DNA of 64,000 bases from Bradyrhizobium sp. CB82. Lineage in GTDB: Bacteria; Pseudomonadota; Alphaproteobacteria; Rhizobiales; Xanthobacteraceae. The position numbers and the translations under genes were made by a program. The DNA is taken from NCBI RefSeq assembly GCF_029714405.1, contig NZ_CP121650.1, forward strand, positions 558,001 to 622,000, read 5' to 3'. Below are positions 1-6,867 of this stretch, piece after piece; the first letter of the stretch is position 1, and each line of letters starts with the position of its first letter. Under the pieces are notes generated by a model. That model saw only the letters and a list, made by a program, of their open reading frames with translations. It was not told where the DNA came from and searched no databases.

Positions 1-321
1 GGGCGCAGGGGCGAGCGCGCGGCCGCGTTCATCAACGAGTACGCAACTTTCCCCGACGCTTGCCACGGCAAGTCCAGCCACAGGCCGGCCCCGCACCTGC
101 TGCCCGATCTCCGATAGGCAATCGCACACGCAGGCAAAGAGCGCGTCCGGATCATACTCGCCGCTGCGGCCGTCAAGCATGTGCGCCGGGGTCGGGCGGT
201 GGGTCGCAACAACCTCGCTACCGCGCAGGTCGAAAGCGATCGCGCGGATCGACTGCGTCCCGACATCGATACCCACGATCAATGGCGCGGAAGATGTAAC
301 CGGCTTTGCCTTCAATGTCAT
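1..321 (-). CDS. FGGY-family carbohydrate kinase, N-terminal part (runs off the window)
   Basis: Reading leftward from an ATG at 321, the frame stays open to base 1 and gives the first 107 residues. The stretch GIDVGTQSIRAIAFD at about residues 17-31 is the glycine-rich phosphate-binding motif that opens FGGY sugar kinases (xylulokinase, glycerol kinase and relatives). ESCVLVDERGRAL near the end matches the family's next conserved strand. Such enzymes phosphorylate a sugar or polyol with ATP in the cytoplasm. The substrate cannot be told because the catalytic C-terminal half lies outside the window. The only hint of carbohydrate metabolism nearby is a GH88/105-like hydrolase more than 24 kb away. 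Confidence 0.85.
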   Translation of the reverse strand, partial: MTLKAKPVTSSAPLIVGIDVGTQSIRAIAFDLRGSEVVATHRPTPAHMLDGRSGEYDPDALFACVCDCLSEIGQQVRGRPVAGLAVASVGESCVLVDERGRALAPAP

Positions 322-660
322 GGAAACGCCTGGTCTTATGTTGATAACACTGAACGCTTCCAGCTCGCCAGTCCAGCAACTCCGGGACCAGATAAACTGA
401 CTTGAGTCCAATCCATCCCCGAGTTCTGCGGTAGTGCCCCGCGCGCCGAGCGTCCCTTGTAAGTCGAGGGGGGCGGGTGACGGCTCTGAGAAGAACTTCC
501 GAGCCGAATAACGTGGGGATTGCTCGAAGATGGTGCTGTTCAGCTGGCCGCCAGTATGAGCGGGAGTGCATTCAAGCAGCCAGCGGACGTTGCAGGAAAA
601 GTCCAGTCGACACGCCGCAACCGTTGACTGGCATCGCCCCGAATACTGCCGAGGTCCAGC
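322..660. other. Intergenic stretch, no gene recognised
   Basis: This 339-bp stretch separates the start of the sugar kinase from the stop of the 74-aa gene; both are on the minus strand. The open frames seen here lack a plausible ribosome-binding site or recognisable product. The kinase promoter should lie just right of 321, but no convincing -35/-10 pair was seen. Confidence 0.5.
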
Positions 661-885
661 TCACGGGTGGGTGTTGGTTTTCTGGATAGGTCGCCATGCG
701 ACGGGCGATCGCGGAAGGTCTCCGAACTCGGAGGAGGCGTAGTCCCGGCCTTCCGGGGTGATGATATGGACGTCGTAGCAGCCTATCTGGGCAAGCTCCC
801 TGGCTTTCGTCAGGGCCGCTTCGGCGGTTTTTCTGCGGTGTGCCAGTTCGCCGTGCTTGCACATGCCTTTGACGGTGAAACTCAT
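661..885 (-). CDS. Small conserved hypothetical protein, 74 aa
   Basis: A 74-residue protein whose start codon overlaps the stop of the preceding 53-aa gene in an ATGA arrangement, so the two are probably translated together. It is basic at the N-terminus (KGMCKHGELAHRRKTAEAALTKA) and ends in an acidic, proline-containing tail. The middle, IGCYDVHIITPEGRDY, looks like a compact alpha-beta unit. I associate this protein type with small orphan proteins common in Bradyrhizobium genomes, but no function is known to me. The lysine codon run of the partner just upstream and the tight overlap argue that it is a real gene. Confidence 0.7.
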   Translation of the reverse strand: MSFTVKGMCKHGELAHRRKTAEAALTKARELAQIGCYDVHIITPEGRDYASSEFGDLPRSPVAWRPIQKTNTHP

Positions 886-1043
886 TTCTTCTTCTTCTTC
901 TTGTTCTTTTTCATGCTATCGGCCTGGGCCCGGAACGCCTCGGCCAAGGTCTTCATCTGATTTGCCACAAAGGCGTCAGCAGTGCGTGCGGCTGCCTTTT
1001 CGGCCACCTCAGCCTGCTTGCGGATGTCCTTTACAGCTCCCAT
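882..1043 (-). CDS. Small lysine-tailed hypothetical protein, 53 aa
   Basis: An ATG at 1043 opens a 53-codon frame; an in-frame TAA lies three codons upstream, so no longer start is possible. The product is an alanine- and glutamate-rich helix (KQAEVAEKAAARTADAFVA) followed by a polylysine end with six lysines in a row. It looks like a short amphipathic or nucleic-acid-binding helix. Its TGA overlaps the ATG of the 74-aa gene, forming a two-gene unit. I do not recognise a function. The Shine-Dalgarno signal is weak, which keeps confidence moderate. Confidence 0.55.
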   Translation of the reverse strand: MGAVKDIRKQAEVAEKAAARTADAFVANQMKTLAEAFRAQADSMKKNKKKKKK

Positions 1044-1199
1044 GGGGGTTTAATTTCGAGGCCCACAATGTTGTTCCGCATTCCGGTCTCTCACAAAGAC
1101 GTCGGGCCTATCGCCGTCCGACTGGATGAAGGTCATGGCCCTTCGTCACCGCTTCACAGTCCCAAGCGCCACGTCAGCGTTGGGGCCGTTTCTCTTTTA

Positions 1200-1430
1200 T
1201 CACTTGCCTTTCCGCCGACGCATTCGAGAAATTAACCAACGCGCCACTGTTTGCCGGCCCGCTGGATGGTCGCACGTAGTGCGTGTCGTCCGATCATCAA
1301 GCTGGCGGAGCCGCTGAAGCTGATCTCTGAGGCTCACGGGCAACTCTTGCTCCCTGAGACATGCTTGTAATCTCTCACCGATCTCTCGAAGGATCGCGCG
1401 TCTGAGTGCTTCGTCGATATGGCTTTGCAT
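1200..1430 (-). CDS. Small hypothetical protein, 76 aa
   Basis: The chosen start at 1430 has a GAGG Shine-Dalgarno about eight bases upstream; a longer in-frame start exists but that extension reads like non-coding sequence. The product starts MQSHIDEALRRAILREIG and is predicted helical and strongly charged, ending in the basic tail RMRRRKGK. Short arginine-rich orphan proteins of this kind are frequent in Bradyrhizobium. No domain is recognised and no partner gene is adjacent. Confidence 0.5.
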   Translation of the reverse strand: MQSHIDEALRRAILREIGERLQACLREQELPVSLRDQLQRLRQLDDRTTRTTCDHPAGRQTVARWLISRMRRRKGK

Positions 1431-1781
1431 GGCGGAACCTCTTTGTTCCGGCGAAATCTGCCCAGTGATTGTTACCGTGCATAACAGCGGAGGACGCTCC
1501 TCGCATGCAACGCCGCTGGTCGAGGAATGTTCACATAAGTTAATGAGAGGACCCACAGACCAGGACGCTGCCAACATCGGCTGCGTGCGAGACCTGTGGA
1601 TCGGACCCGGTTGCTCTGGACCAGCCGTTCGACAGCCCAATGCTTCAAGGGCGTGAATGCAGGTTGCCAATTCGGTAAACGAGTAACTCGGAATAGTTGG
1701 ACAGGGAAAATGAGTGTCCTAGACTGATTTGTTACTACCGGCCGCTCCAAGCCCGGAACCTGTTCGAGGAGGACCTTTCAG
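1431..1781. other. Intergenic stretch upstream of the MOSC gene
   Basis: About 350 bp between the divergent 76-aa gene and the MOSC fragment. The only signal is the strong GAGGAGG ribosome-binding site at about 1766-1772 that serves the GTG start at 1782. No RNA gene, repeat or further coding sequence was recognised. Confidence 0.5.
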
Positions 1782-2052
1782 GTGCGCGTCAAGGCGAAGG
1801 ATGGACTGGACCTGATTTCTCCCCCGATCGGATGGACCGGCGTGGTGCGCTTCATCCACATCACGCCGCGTGCGTTCCTGCCAATGCGGTCGATGTCGGC
1901 AGTCACCTTAATCGCCGGCAAGGGTATTGAGGGCGATCGCTACATGACCGGGGAAGGGTTTTATTCGCACCTGCGCAACGCCGGCGAGCAGGTCACCCTG
2001 TTCGAGTTCGAGACGCTGATCGCACTCAGGCGCGACGCCGGAGTAGAATTCG
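1782..2052 (+). pseudogene. MOSC-domain protein, 3'-truncated
   Basis: A GTG start with GAGGAGG upstream begins a MOSC-like protein. The first 90 residues contain the family's core: MRSMSAVTLIAGKGIEGDR followed by an aromatic-glycine loop and EQVTLFEFETL. MOSC proteins are sulfur-carrier or molybdenum-cofactor-related enzymes of about 150-250 residues. After RRDAGVEFA (about 2050) the expected conserved continuation is missing and the frame runs on into unrelated sequence until 2225. The gene has therefore lost its C-terminal half. The break coincides with the left edge of the island described next, so insertion or recombination at this point is the likely cause. Confidence 0.7.
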
Positions 2053-2360
2053 CTCCACGACTTATCCACCCTCATTCGAAAAACCAGCTCCAACGAAATC
2101 AAACACTTACGACGTCCGGTCTTGGCCGGTTTGGTCCCGTTTGGCCTGATTTCGGGTGCTTTTTCCGACCAACTCCGCGGCCACGATTCCGGAATCTCAA
2201 CGTACCCGGATACCATTTGACGTAAGGACTTTTGCTCCTGTTTCGGTCCGTCACGGAAGTTCTCCCGACCGATTAACCATCTCCGATGCCGGCACTGGAC
2301 TGCGGCCTTCATCGGTGCCAAATTGTAACCGATAGAAGTCCTTCCGCCAGGAGTTTCGCC
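2053..2360. other. Left flank of the island, no gene recognised
   Basis: About 300 bp of sequence unlike the MOSC gene, lying between the truncation point and the first island gene. No terminal inverted repeat, transposase or tRNA was identified here, so the exact left end of the island is not fixed. The AGGAG ribosome-binding site of the next gene sits at 2348-2352. Confidence 0.4.
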
Positions 2361-2771
2361 ATGCCGTTCGAGCCCCGGATTCGAGTTGACGGACCGCCGC
2401 GTGACGTCGTGCCCGAGCGGGTCCGTCTCCGGCCGCTGGTGTCCGACTGGTCCGAGCACGAGCTCATTACGCTGCCTGAAGTTGTGGCTCTGTTCTGGCC
2501 GGGCGGCGGCGGCCCCGTGACGCTGACCACGATCCGGACCGCGGTCCGGGACGGCGATCTGGACATCGTGCCGATCGCCGGGAAGTTCTTCACGACCAAG
2601 GCGGCGGTGATCCGGATGGCGACCCCGCGCCCGCATCCGGCACCGACGTCGGCTACGATGCCGCCGCCGTCCCCGCCTCCGGCCGACGCGCCGGCGCCGG
2701 TAGTACCCGCCATCGACCCGGTGTTGGAACGGATCCGGGCTCGTCGCCTCCGCGCCAAGAGCCGCTCTTAG
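2361..2771 (+). CDS. Winged-helix / excisionase-like DNA-binding protein
   Basis: An AGGAG at 2348-2352 places the start at 2361, giving 136 residues. The central segment LPEVVALFWPGGGGPVTLTT, followed by an arginine-containing helix and GKFFTTKAAV, has the layout of MerR/excisionase-type winged helices: a helix-turn-helix naming a column or domain, then a short beta wing. The C-terminal third is a proline- and alanine-rich linker ending in a basic tail (RIRARRLRAKSRS). Excisionases bend DNA at the attachment site of integrative elements and often also act as repressors. A site-specific integrase is not visible in the island, so the assignment rests on fold resemblance alone. Confidence 0.55.
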   Translation: MPFEPRIRVDGPPRDVVPERVRLRPLVSDWSEHELITLPEVVALFWPGGGGPVTLTTIRTAVRDGDLDIVPIAGKFFTTKAAVIRMATPRPHPAPTSATMPPPSPPPADAPAPVVPAIDPVLERIRARRLRAKSRS

Positions 2772-2985
2772 ACACGGCGGTTTCGGAGAGGGCACGGTCG
2801 GGCGCCCCGTCGTCGCCACGCCCAGGGACTCCATCGCCAGCGGCATCGCCCTTCGGCCGGGCGCGACACCCCGTACTGTCGACAACTCGCTTCGACCACC
2901 CGCGGAGTCGGGTCGACGCCGTAAGCCATGTGCTTAACGAAGGCGCGAAACCTCGGATCGGATCCACCCTGTTCTCAAGGCACGC

Positions 2986-3639
2986 TCAGAAGTCGTCGTC
3001 TGCGCTCGCGTATGGCCATCGATCCGAAGAGGGGCATCCGTCTTCCCAAAACTTGTAAAGGGTGCCTTCCCAGATGACCAAGACGGCCTTGAACTTGTCC
3101 TTGGCCGGCTCGGTACCGGCTCGGAGGATGGGGATGCCTTCCTCCACGTAGGCGCCATAGCATCCCAAGTTGACGTAGACGACCAGGGCGGTTCCGGGTG
3201 GATAATCCTTGCCCACCTTCTTGGTCACGACCCGGTCGAGCGCCGCCGGGATCGCCTCGAACCGCTTGCGCCATTCCTCGACCGGATCGGGCCGCCAGCC
3301 CAAATCGTCGGGTTCGTCGCCGCGCCGACGGCCATCCATGTCGGCTTCGGTGGCTTCGAACTGGAGGACTCGATCGTCCGTCTGGATCTCGAAGTCGGGC
3401 CTTTCATCGGGCACCAATCTGACCTGGTCCGACGACAGCGCCGACGCGACCCGGGAGGCGATCCAGGCGTCGCGCAGGAAAGCCAACCCTGGTTGCCGGA
3501 AGTAGGTCTGCCGCGAGATCCGCCCTGGTGCCGAGATCTCCTCGACGCGTGCGCGGAAAACTCCCGTAGGCGTCCAACGCGAGAGCTCGTCTCGCCAGAC
3601 GCCGAGGGTCTCCTTCCCGATGCGATCTGCGTAATCCAT
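2986..3639 (-). CDS. Hypothetical protein, partner of XRE regulator (217 aa)
   Basis: The first in-frame ATG after the XRE gene is at 3639 and gives 217 residues (MDYADRIGKETLGVW...). Only weak purine enrichment precedes it, so the start is provisional. The N-terminal half is charged and helical. Around residues 75-100, RPDFEIQTDDRVLQFEATE has the strand-loop-strand look of a PD-(D/E)xK nuclease core, but the usual final lysine is threonine. A later beta stretch, TALVVYVNLGCYGAYVEEG, is followed by KAVLVIWEGTLYKFW. It lies 107 bp downstream of the XRE gene on the same strand, so regulator and effector may be co-transcribed. Function unknown. Confidence 0.6.
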   Translation of the reverse strand: MDYADRIGKETLGVWRDELSRWTPTGVFRARVEEISAPGRISRQTYFRQPGLAFLRDAWIASRVASALSSDQVRLVPDERPDFEIQTDDRVLQFEATEADMDGRRRGDEPDDLGWRPDPVEEWRKRFEAIPAALDRVVTKKVGKDYPPGTALVVYVNLGCYGAYVEEGIPILRAGTEPAKDKFKAVLVIWEGTLYKFWEDGCPSSDRWPYASADDDF

Positions 3640-3746
3640 CTCTGGTCTCTCGCTGTCGCCTCTCCAACGGGGCGCCGCCGAAGGATCGCGAGCGAATGCT
3701 TCGTTTATCGCGCGCAGCAGGGAGACGAATGCAGGGAGGACGTCGG

Positions 3747-4169
3747 CTATCGAATGCTCGTCCTGCGCCCTTTTGCCTTGCCCTCGGACTTGCGGGCCTC
3801 TTCGGCCTTCAGCTTCTCGTCCGCCTTCAGCTTCCGACCGGCCTTGCGTAGTTCGATTTGGGCCTTCATCTCTTCGACGACCTTCGCCTCGCGACCTCGC
3901 TCCTTGAAGCGGACGCCGGCGCCTTCCTTGCCGCGGGTCGGAACGAATTCGATTCCTTGCTTCTCCAGGAAGCTCGCCAGCTCCTCGACGATGGCCACAC
4001 GCCGGGCGTCCATGGTCGCCGACGAATGGCTCTCGATGAGGATGATCGTCTTGCGGGCGAAGCCCGACTTTTCCGCGAGCTCCTCCTGTCCCCAGCACAG
4101 AAGGCCCCGCGCCGCGCGGAAGAGTGCGGGCGTGGGCCAGACCTTCGACATGTCGATGAGTTTCGCCAT
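3747..4169 (-). CDS. XRE-family helix-turn-helix regulator with lysine-rich tail
   Basis: The start at 4169 yields 140 residues. Residues 11-60 (PALFRAARGLLCWGQEELAE, SGFARKTIILIES) form a classical XRE/Cro helix-turn-helix of the type seen in many rhizobial regulators of 80-100 residues. After the FVPTRGKEGAGVRF beta hairpin, residues 95-140 form an unusually long, charged, lysine- and glutamate-rich helix (KLKADEKLKAEEARKSEG). It is divergently placed against the HNH gene, with a promoter-like region and a small inverted repeat between them, as expected for an autoregulated switch of a mobile element. An antitoxin role for the downstream 217-aa protein is possible but not shown. Confidence 0.75.
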   Translation of the reverse strand: MAKLIDMSKVWPTPALFRAARGLLCWGQEELAEKSGFARKTIILIESHSSATMDARRVAIVEELASFLEKQGIEFVPTRGKEGAGVRFKERGREAKVVEEMKAQIELRKAGRKLKADEKLKAEEARKSEGKAKGRRTSIR

Positions 4170-4378
4170 TCTGGATCCGGGTCGGTCGCCTGCTTCTGCC
4201 GGTGATTCGGCGAACACTAACCCGTCCGCCGACGAGTAGACAGAAGCCAGCGGGGGCGGGACGCCCTTTTCCCGTACGCATGTCTTGCGCCGGCGAACCC
4301 TTCGCGAGCCGGGCAAGCGAACCCCGTGATCATCGTCGATGCCACCGCCGTTGGGACGGGGCAGCCGTCGCGTTCCGT

Positions 4379-4440
4379 TAACCTTGTGGGTTACAAAAAG
4401 TCACTTATGCCTTGCGTCAATCGTTTTCGTCGGTTACATT
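4379..4440 (+). promoter_or_regulatory. Putative promoter and operator of the HNH operon
   Basis: TTGCGT (4412-4417) and TACATT (4435-4440) are separated by exactly 17 bp, an acceptable sigma-70 promoter ending 24 bp before the HNH start. Just upstream, TAACC and GGTTA (4379-4393) form an inverted repeat around TTGTG, a plausible operator for the neighbouring XRE protein. Both are predictions from pattern only. Confidence 0.4.
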
Positions 4441-4464
4441 TTGGGCGTGATGACAGGAGACACG

Positions 4465-4791
4465 ATGCCATACCGTCAATACATCGCGAGCGACGCCTGG
4501 CTTACTAGCCCCGCCAGGTTCGAAGCTCTGCGCTCGGCCGGATTCCGCTGCCGTCTGTGCAACGCGCCTTCGTCGGAGATCCCGCTTCAGGCCCATCACC
4601 GCACGTACGAGAACCTCGGCGACGAGAGCCCGGACGATCTCACCGCGCTGTGCCGTGATTGTCATCGCGACGTACACAACTTCCTCAGTGCCCGTCTCTA
4701 CGCGACGCTCCAGCCGCCGACCGTCGTCGACGTCGTCATCCACGCCCGTGCGCCGCTGTTCGACGCCTCGTTCGCGGGAGAAGCGGCATGA
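4465..4791 (+). CDS. HNH endonuclease-domain protein
   Basis: Start chosen at the second of two nearby ATGs because AGGAG (4455-4459) lies five bases before it. The 108-residue product has a zinc-bound HNH core: C29 and C32 (CRLC), the double histidine H44-H45 in QAHHRTYENLG, then C63, C66 and H67 in CRDCHRDVH. This is the compact HNH architecture of phage and mobile-element nucleases, which cut DNA with one catalytic metal. The protein is short, with no fused recognition domain, so it may act with a partner. Its TGA overlaps the ATG of the next gene (ATGA), linking the two translationally. Confidence 0.8.
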   Translation: MPYRQYIASDAWLTSPARFEALRSAGFRCRLCNAPSSEIPLQAHHRTYENLGDESPDDLTALCRDCHRDVHNFLSARLYATLQPPTVVDVVIHARAPLFDASFAGEAA

Positions 4792-5366
4792 GCGCTGAGC
4801 GGTTGACCCTGAAACTCGAGTCCTTCGGCCCGCTTCTGATGAACGCATCCCGGATGGCCGACCCTCTCGACCCCGACGCGATCAAGCTGGCCGCGGTGAC
4901 CGGCAAGCGCAAGAAGACCGCGGCGGATCACCGCCGGATCGCCGACATCGAATGGTTCGGCAAGATGTGGACGCACGATGGTCGCCCCTGCTTGCCCGCG
5001 GACGCGCTGGAAAAGTGCTTCGAGGACGCCGCCAAGACGCGCAACTTCGGCGCCACGCTCGCCGGCGCCGTTGTCGTCGATGCGCCCGCGCTGCTCGAAT
5101 ACGACGGACCGCGGGACATCCGGAAGCTCGCCAAGAACCCGGACTTCAGGTTCAGGAAGCTGGTCCGCGTGCGCCGCGCGCTGACGCCGCGCACGCGCCC
5201 CTATTTCGCGAGCTGGCACGCCGTTGTCCACGTGAGCTTCCTCCCCACCGTGATCAATCGCGAGCAGGTCGTGGACATCTTCCGTGTGGCCGGGTCGCAG
5301 GTGGGCGTCGGCGACTGGCGCAAGAAGCATGGCCGCTTCACGGTCGAGGAGCTGCTCCCCGACTGA
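4788..5366 (+). CDS. Phage-type protein of unknown function, RAMP-like glycine loop
   Basis: 192 residues, start overlapping the HNH stop. It has features I recognise from an uncharacterised phage and prophage family: ESFGPLLMNASRMADPLD near the N-terminus, a KRKKTAADHRRIADIEWFGK block, and the end GVGDWRKKHGRFTVEE. The repeated beta-alpha character, a conserved PCLPADALEKCFEDAAK segment and the closing G-x-G-D-W-R-x(3)-G-R-F loop resemble the ferredoxin-like fold of RAMP proteins (Cas7/Csm3 class), which bind RNA through such a loop. That resemblance is my inference. The family has no established role that I know of. Confidence 0.65.
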   Translation: MSAERLTLKLESFGPLLMNASRMADPLDPDAIKLAAVTGKRKKTAADHRRIADIEWFGKMWTHDGRPCLPADALEKCFEDAAKTRNFGATLAGAVVVDAPALLEYDGPRDIRKLAKNPDFRFRKLVRVRRALTPRTRPYFASWHAVVHVSFLPTVINREQVVDIFRVAGSQVGVGDWRKKHGRFTVEELLPD

Positions 5367-5430
5367 CGAGTCCCCCGGCGGGGCGTGGCCCGGTGAGGCA
5401 TGCCATGGCCCGGCGTGGCGAGGCGAGGGC

Positions 5431-5454
5431 GGTGGTGTCCCTTGGGACACCACC
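5431..5454. repeat. 24-bp near-perfect palindrome
   Basis: GGTGGTGTCCC and GGGACACCACC are exact reverse complements separated by only TT. It lies in the 148-bp gap between the RAMP-like gene and the 156-aa gene and is preceded by GC-rich imperfect repeats. No T-run follows, which argues against a simple terminator. A dimeric-protein operator or an RNA hairpin at the operon junction is equally possible. Confidence 0.6.
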
Positions 5455-5514
5455 GCAAGCATCGTCCCCCGAATTTCGAAGGCGCGGTGCATAGCGGCGC
5501 AGACAGGAAACCTG

Positions 5515-5985
5515 ATGAACGAAGAGAACGATCGGAGCGACGCAGCAGGGAACCGTTCCGGTGACATCGAAGCCTGGGAGGACGCGCTCACCTTCTGGCG
5601 GGGGTACACCGCCGAGATGTTCGACGACGAGCTGAAACGGCGGATCCACGACTGCGTCGCGCTCATCGGCTCCACCATCGAAGACTGGCGCGCCGCTGTC
5701 CGAGGGGACGCCACCGCGGCGATCAAGATCGCCTTGGGTATGCGGATGCCCGAGGAGGTCGATGCGAGGCTCGATCTGACCATGACGATGCTGTTGGCCG
5801 TCGCGTTCGAGGACTCGGCTGCGGCGTCGGTCATGGCCGACCTCATCGAATGCGCCCCGCTCGATTCCGTCGATCGCGCCGGGCTGTCGACGAGCTGGAG
5901 GCTGCATACCATCTGGTGCGAAAGTCGGCTCCGCAACGCGCGCAGGCGCCGCCAACTGCACCGTGGCCACGGAGGCGGCGTCTGA
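5515..5985 (+). CDS. Hypothetical island protein, 156 aa
   Basis: ATG at 5515 with AGGA a few bases upstream. The product is acidic and helical (MNEENDRSDAAGN...EAWEDALTFWRGYTAEMFDDE) and ends in a strongly basic tail (RLRNARRRRQLHRGHGGGV). No known domain is recognised. The length, absence of signal peptide or membrane segment, and alternating hydrophobic pattern suggest a small cytoplasmic helical-bundle protein. Its TGA shares a base with the ATG of the phosphoesterase (TGATG), so the two are produced together and the protein may be an accessory subunit of it. Confidence 0.65.
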   Translation: MNEENDRSDAAGNRSGDIEAWEDALTFWRGYTAEMFDDELKRRIHDCVALIGSTIEDWRAAVRGDATAAIKIALGMRMPEEVDARLDLTMTMLLAVAFEDSAAASVMADLIECAPLDSVDRAGLSTSWRLHTIWCESRLRNARRRRQLHRGHGGGV

Positions 5986-6839
5986 TGCTGGCCCAGCTCT
6001 TCTCGGACCTGCATGCGGACTGGCGGGCCCCCAAACCGATAACGGTCGGCGCCGGCGTCGATGTCGTCATCGTGCCGGGCGACGTCTGCGAAGGCGCGCG
6101 CAACTCCTTCGTGGCGTTGCGCCGCATCGTCCCCGTCGACATCCCGATCGTGTTCGTCATGGGAAATCACGAGTATTATCGCAGGTTCGTTCTCGACGAG
6201 CTGGATGAGGCCCGTCGTGCAGCGCCCGATCACAACGTGGTCCTGCTGGAGAACGACACTGCCGTCGTCGGTGCCGTGAACGGCGTCGGCGGCGTGAGGT
6301 TCATCGGCGCCACCGGCTGGGTCGACTTCCGGCTCTTCGGCGACCACCGCATGGCGGCCGCCATGGCGGCCGCGCGCGATGGCATGAACGACCACCGGCG
6401 GATCGGATGGCGCAAACGCCCGTGGGGGCGCTTTCGCCCTCAGGAAGCGGCGGCCATGCATGCCCAATCGCGCGCCTACATCGCGGCCGAGCTCGCCGAT
6501 CCGCGCGCTTCGGCGATGCCGGTCGTGATCGTCACCCACCACGCGCCGAGCTTTCGCTCCGTCCCCGAACTTTGGAAGGACGATCCTCTGACGCCCGCCT
6601 TCGCCTCGACGATAGCGGACGACCTGCTTTCCGGTCCGCTCGACGGAACGGACGATCTGCGCTCCAACCCGCAGGAAGCGACCGGGCCGACGCCGCGAGT
6701 TGACTTCTGGTTTCACGGCCACGTTCACGCCTGCTCCGACTACATGATCAACCGGACCCGTGTGATCTGCAACCCGCACGGTTACGGCGACGAGGTCCAG
6801 GATTTCGATCCAGGCTTGATCGTGAAAATCAGCTCCTAG
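5985..6839 (+). CDS. Calcineurin-like metallophosphoesterase
   Basis: 284 residues carrying all signature metal-binding motifs in order: D8-x-H10 (FSDLHAD), G32-D33 (GDVCE), G-N61-H62-E63 (GNHEYY), H185-H186 (VTHHAPS) and G245-H246-x-H248 (HGHVH). This two-metal fold hydrolyses phosphomonoesters, phosphodiesters or nucleic acids. The position-specific spacing is that of a complete catalytic domain with no extra module. The start overlaps the preceding stop by one base. The neighbouring AAA+ protease and HNH genes suggest a role in a mobile-element or defence function rather than housekeeping; the substrate is unknown. Confidence 0.85.
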   Translation: MLAQLFSDLHADWRAPKPITVGAGVDVVIVPGDVCEGARNSFVALRRIVPVDIPIVFVMGNHEYYRRFVLDELDEARRAAPDHNVVLLENDTAVVGAVNGVGGVRFIGATGWVDFRLFGDHRMAAAMAAARDGMNDHRRIGWRKRPWGRFRPQEAAAMHAQSRAYIAAELADPRASAMPVVIVTHHAPSFRSVPELWKDDPLTPAFASTIADDLLSGPLDGTDDLRSNPQEATGPTPRVDFWFHGHVHACSDYMINRTRVICNPHGYGDEVQDFDPGLIVKISS

Positions 6840-6867
6840 TCGGGGAAGGACGCGGAAACTCCTAGTA

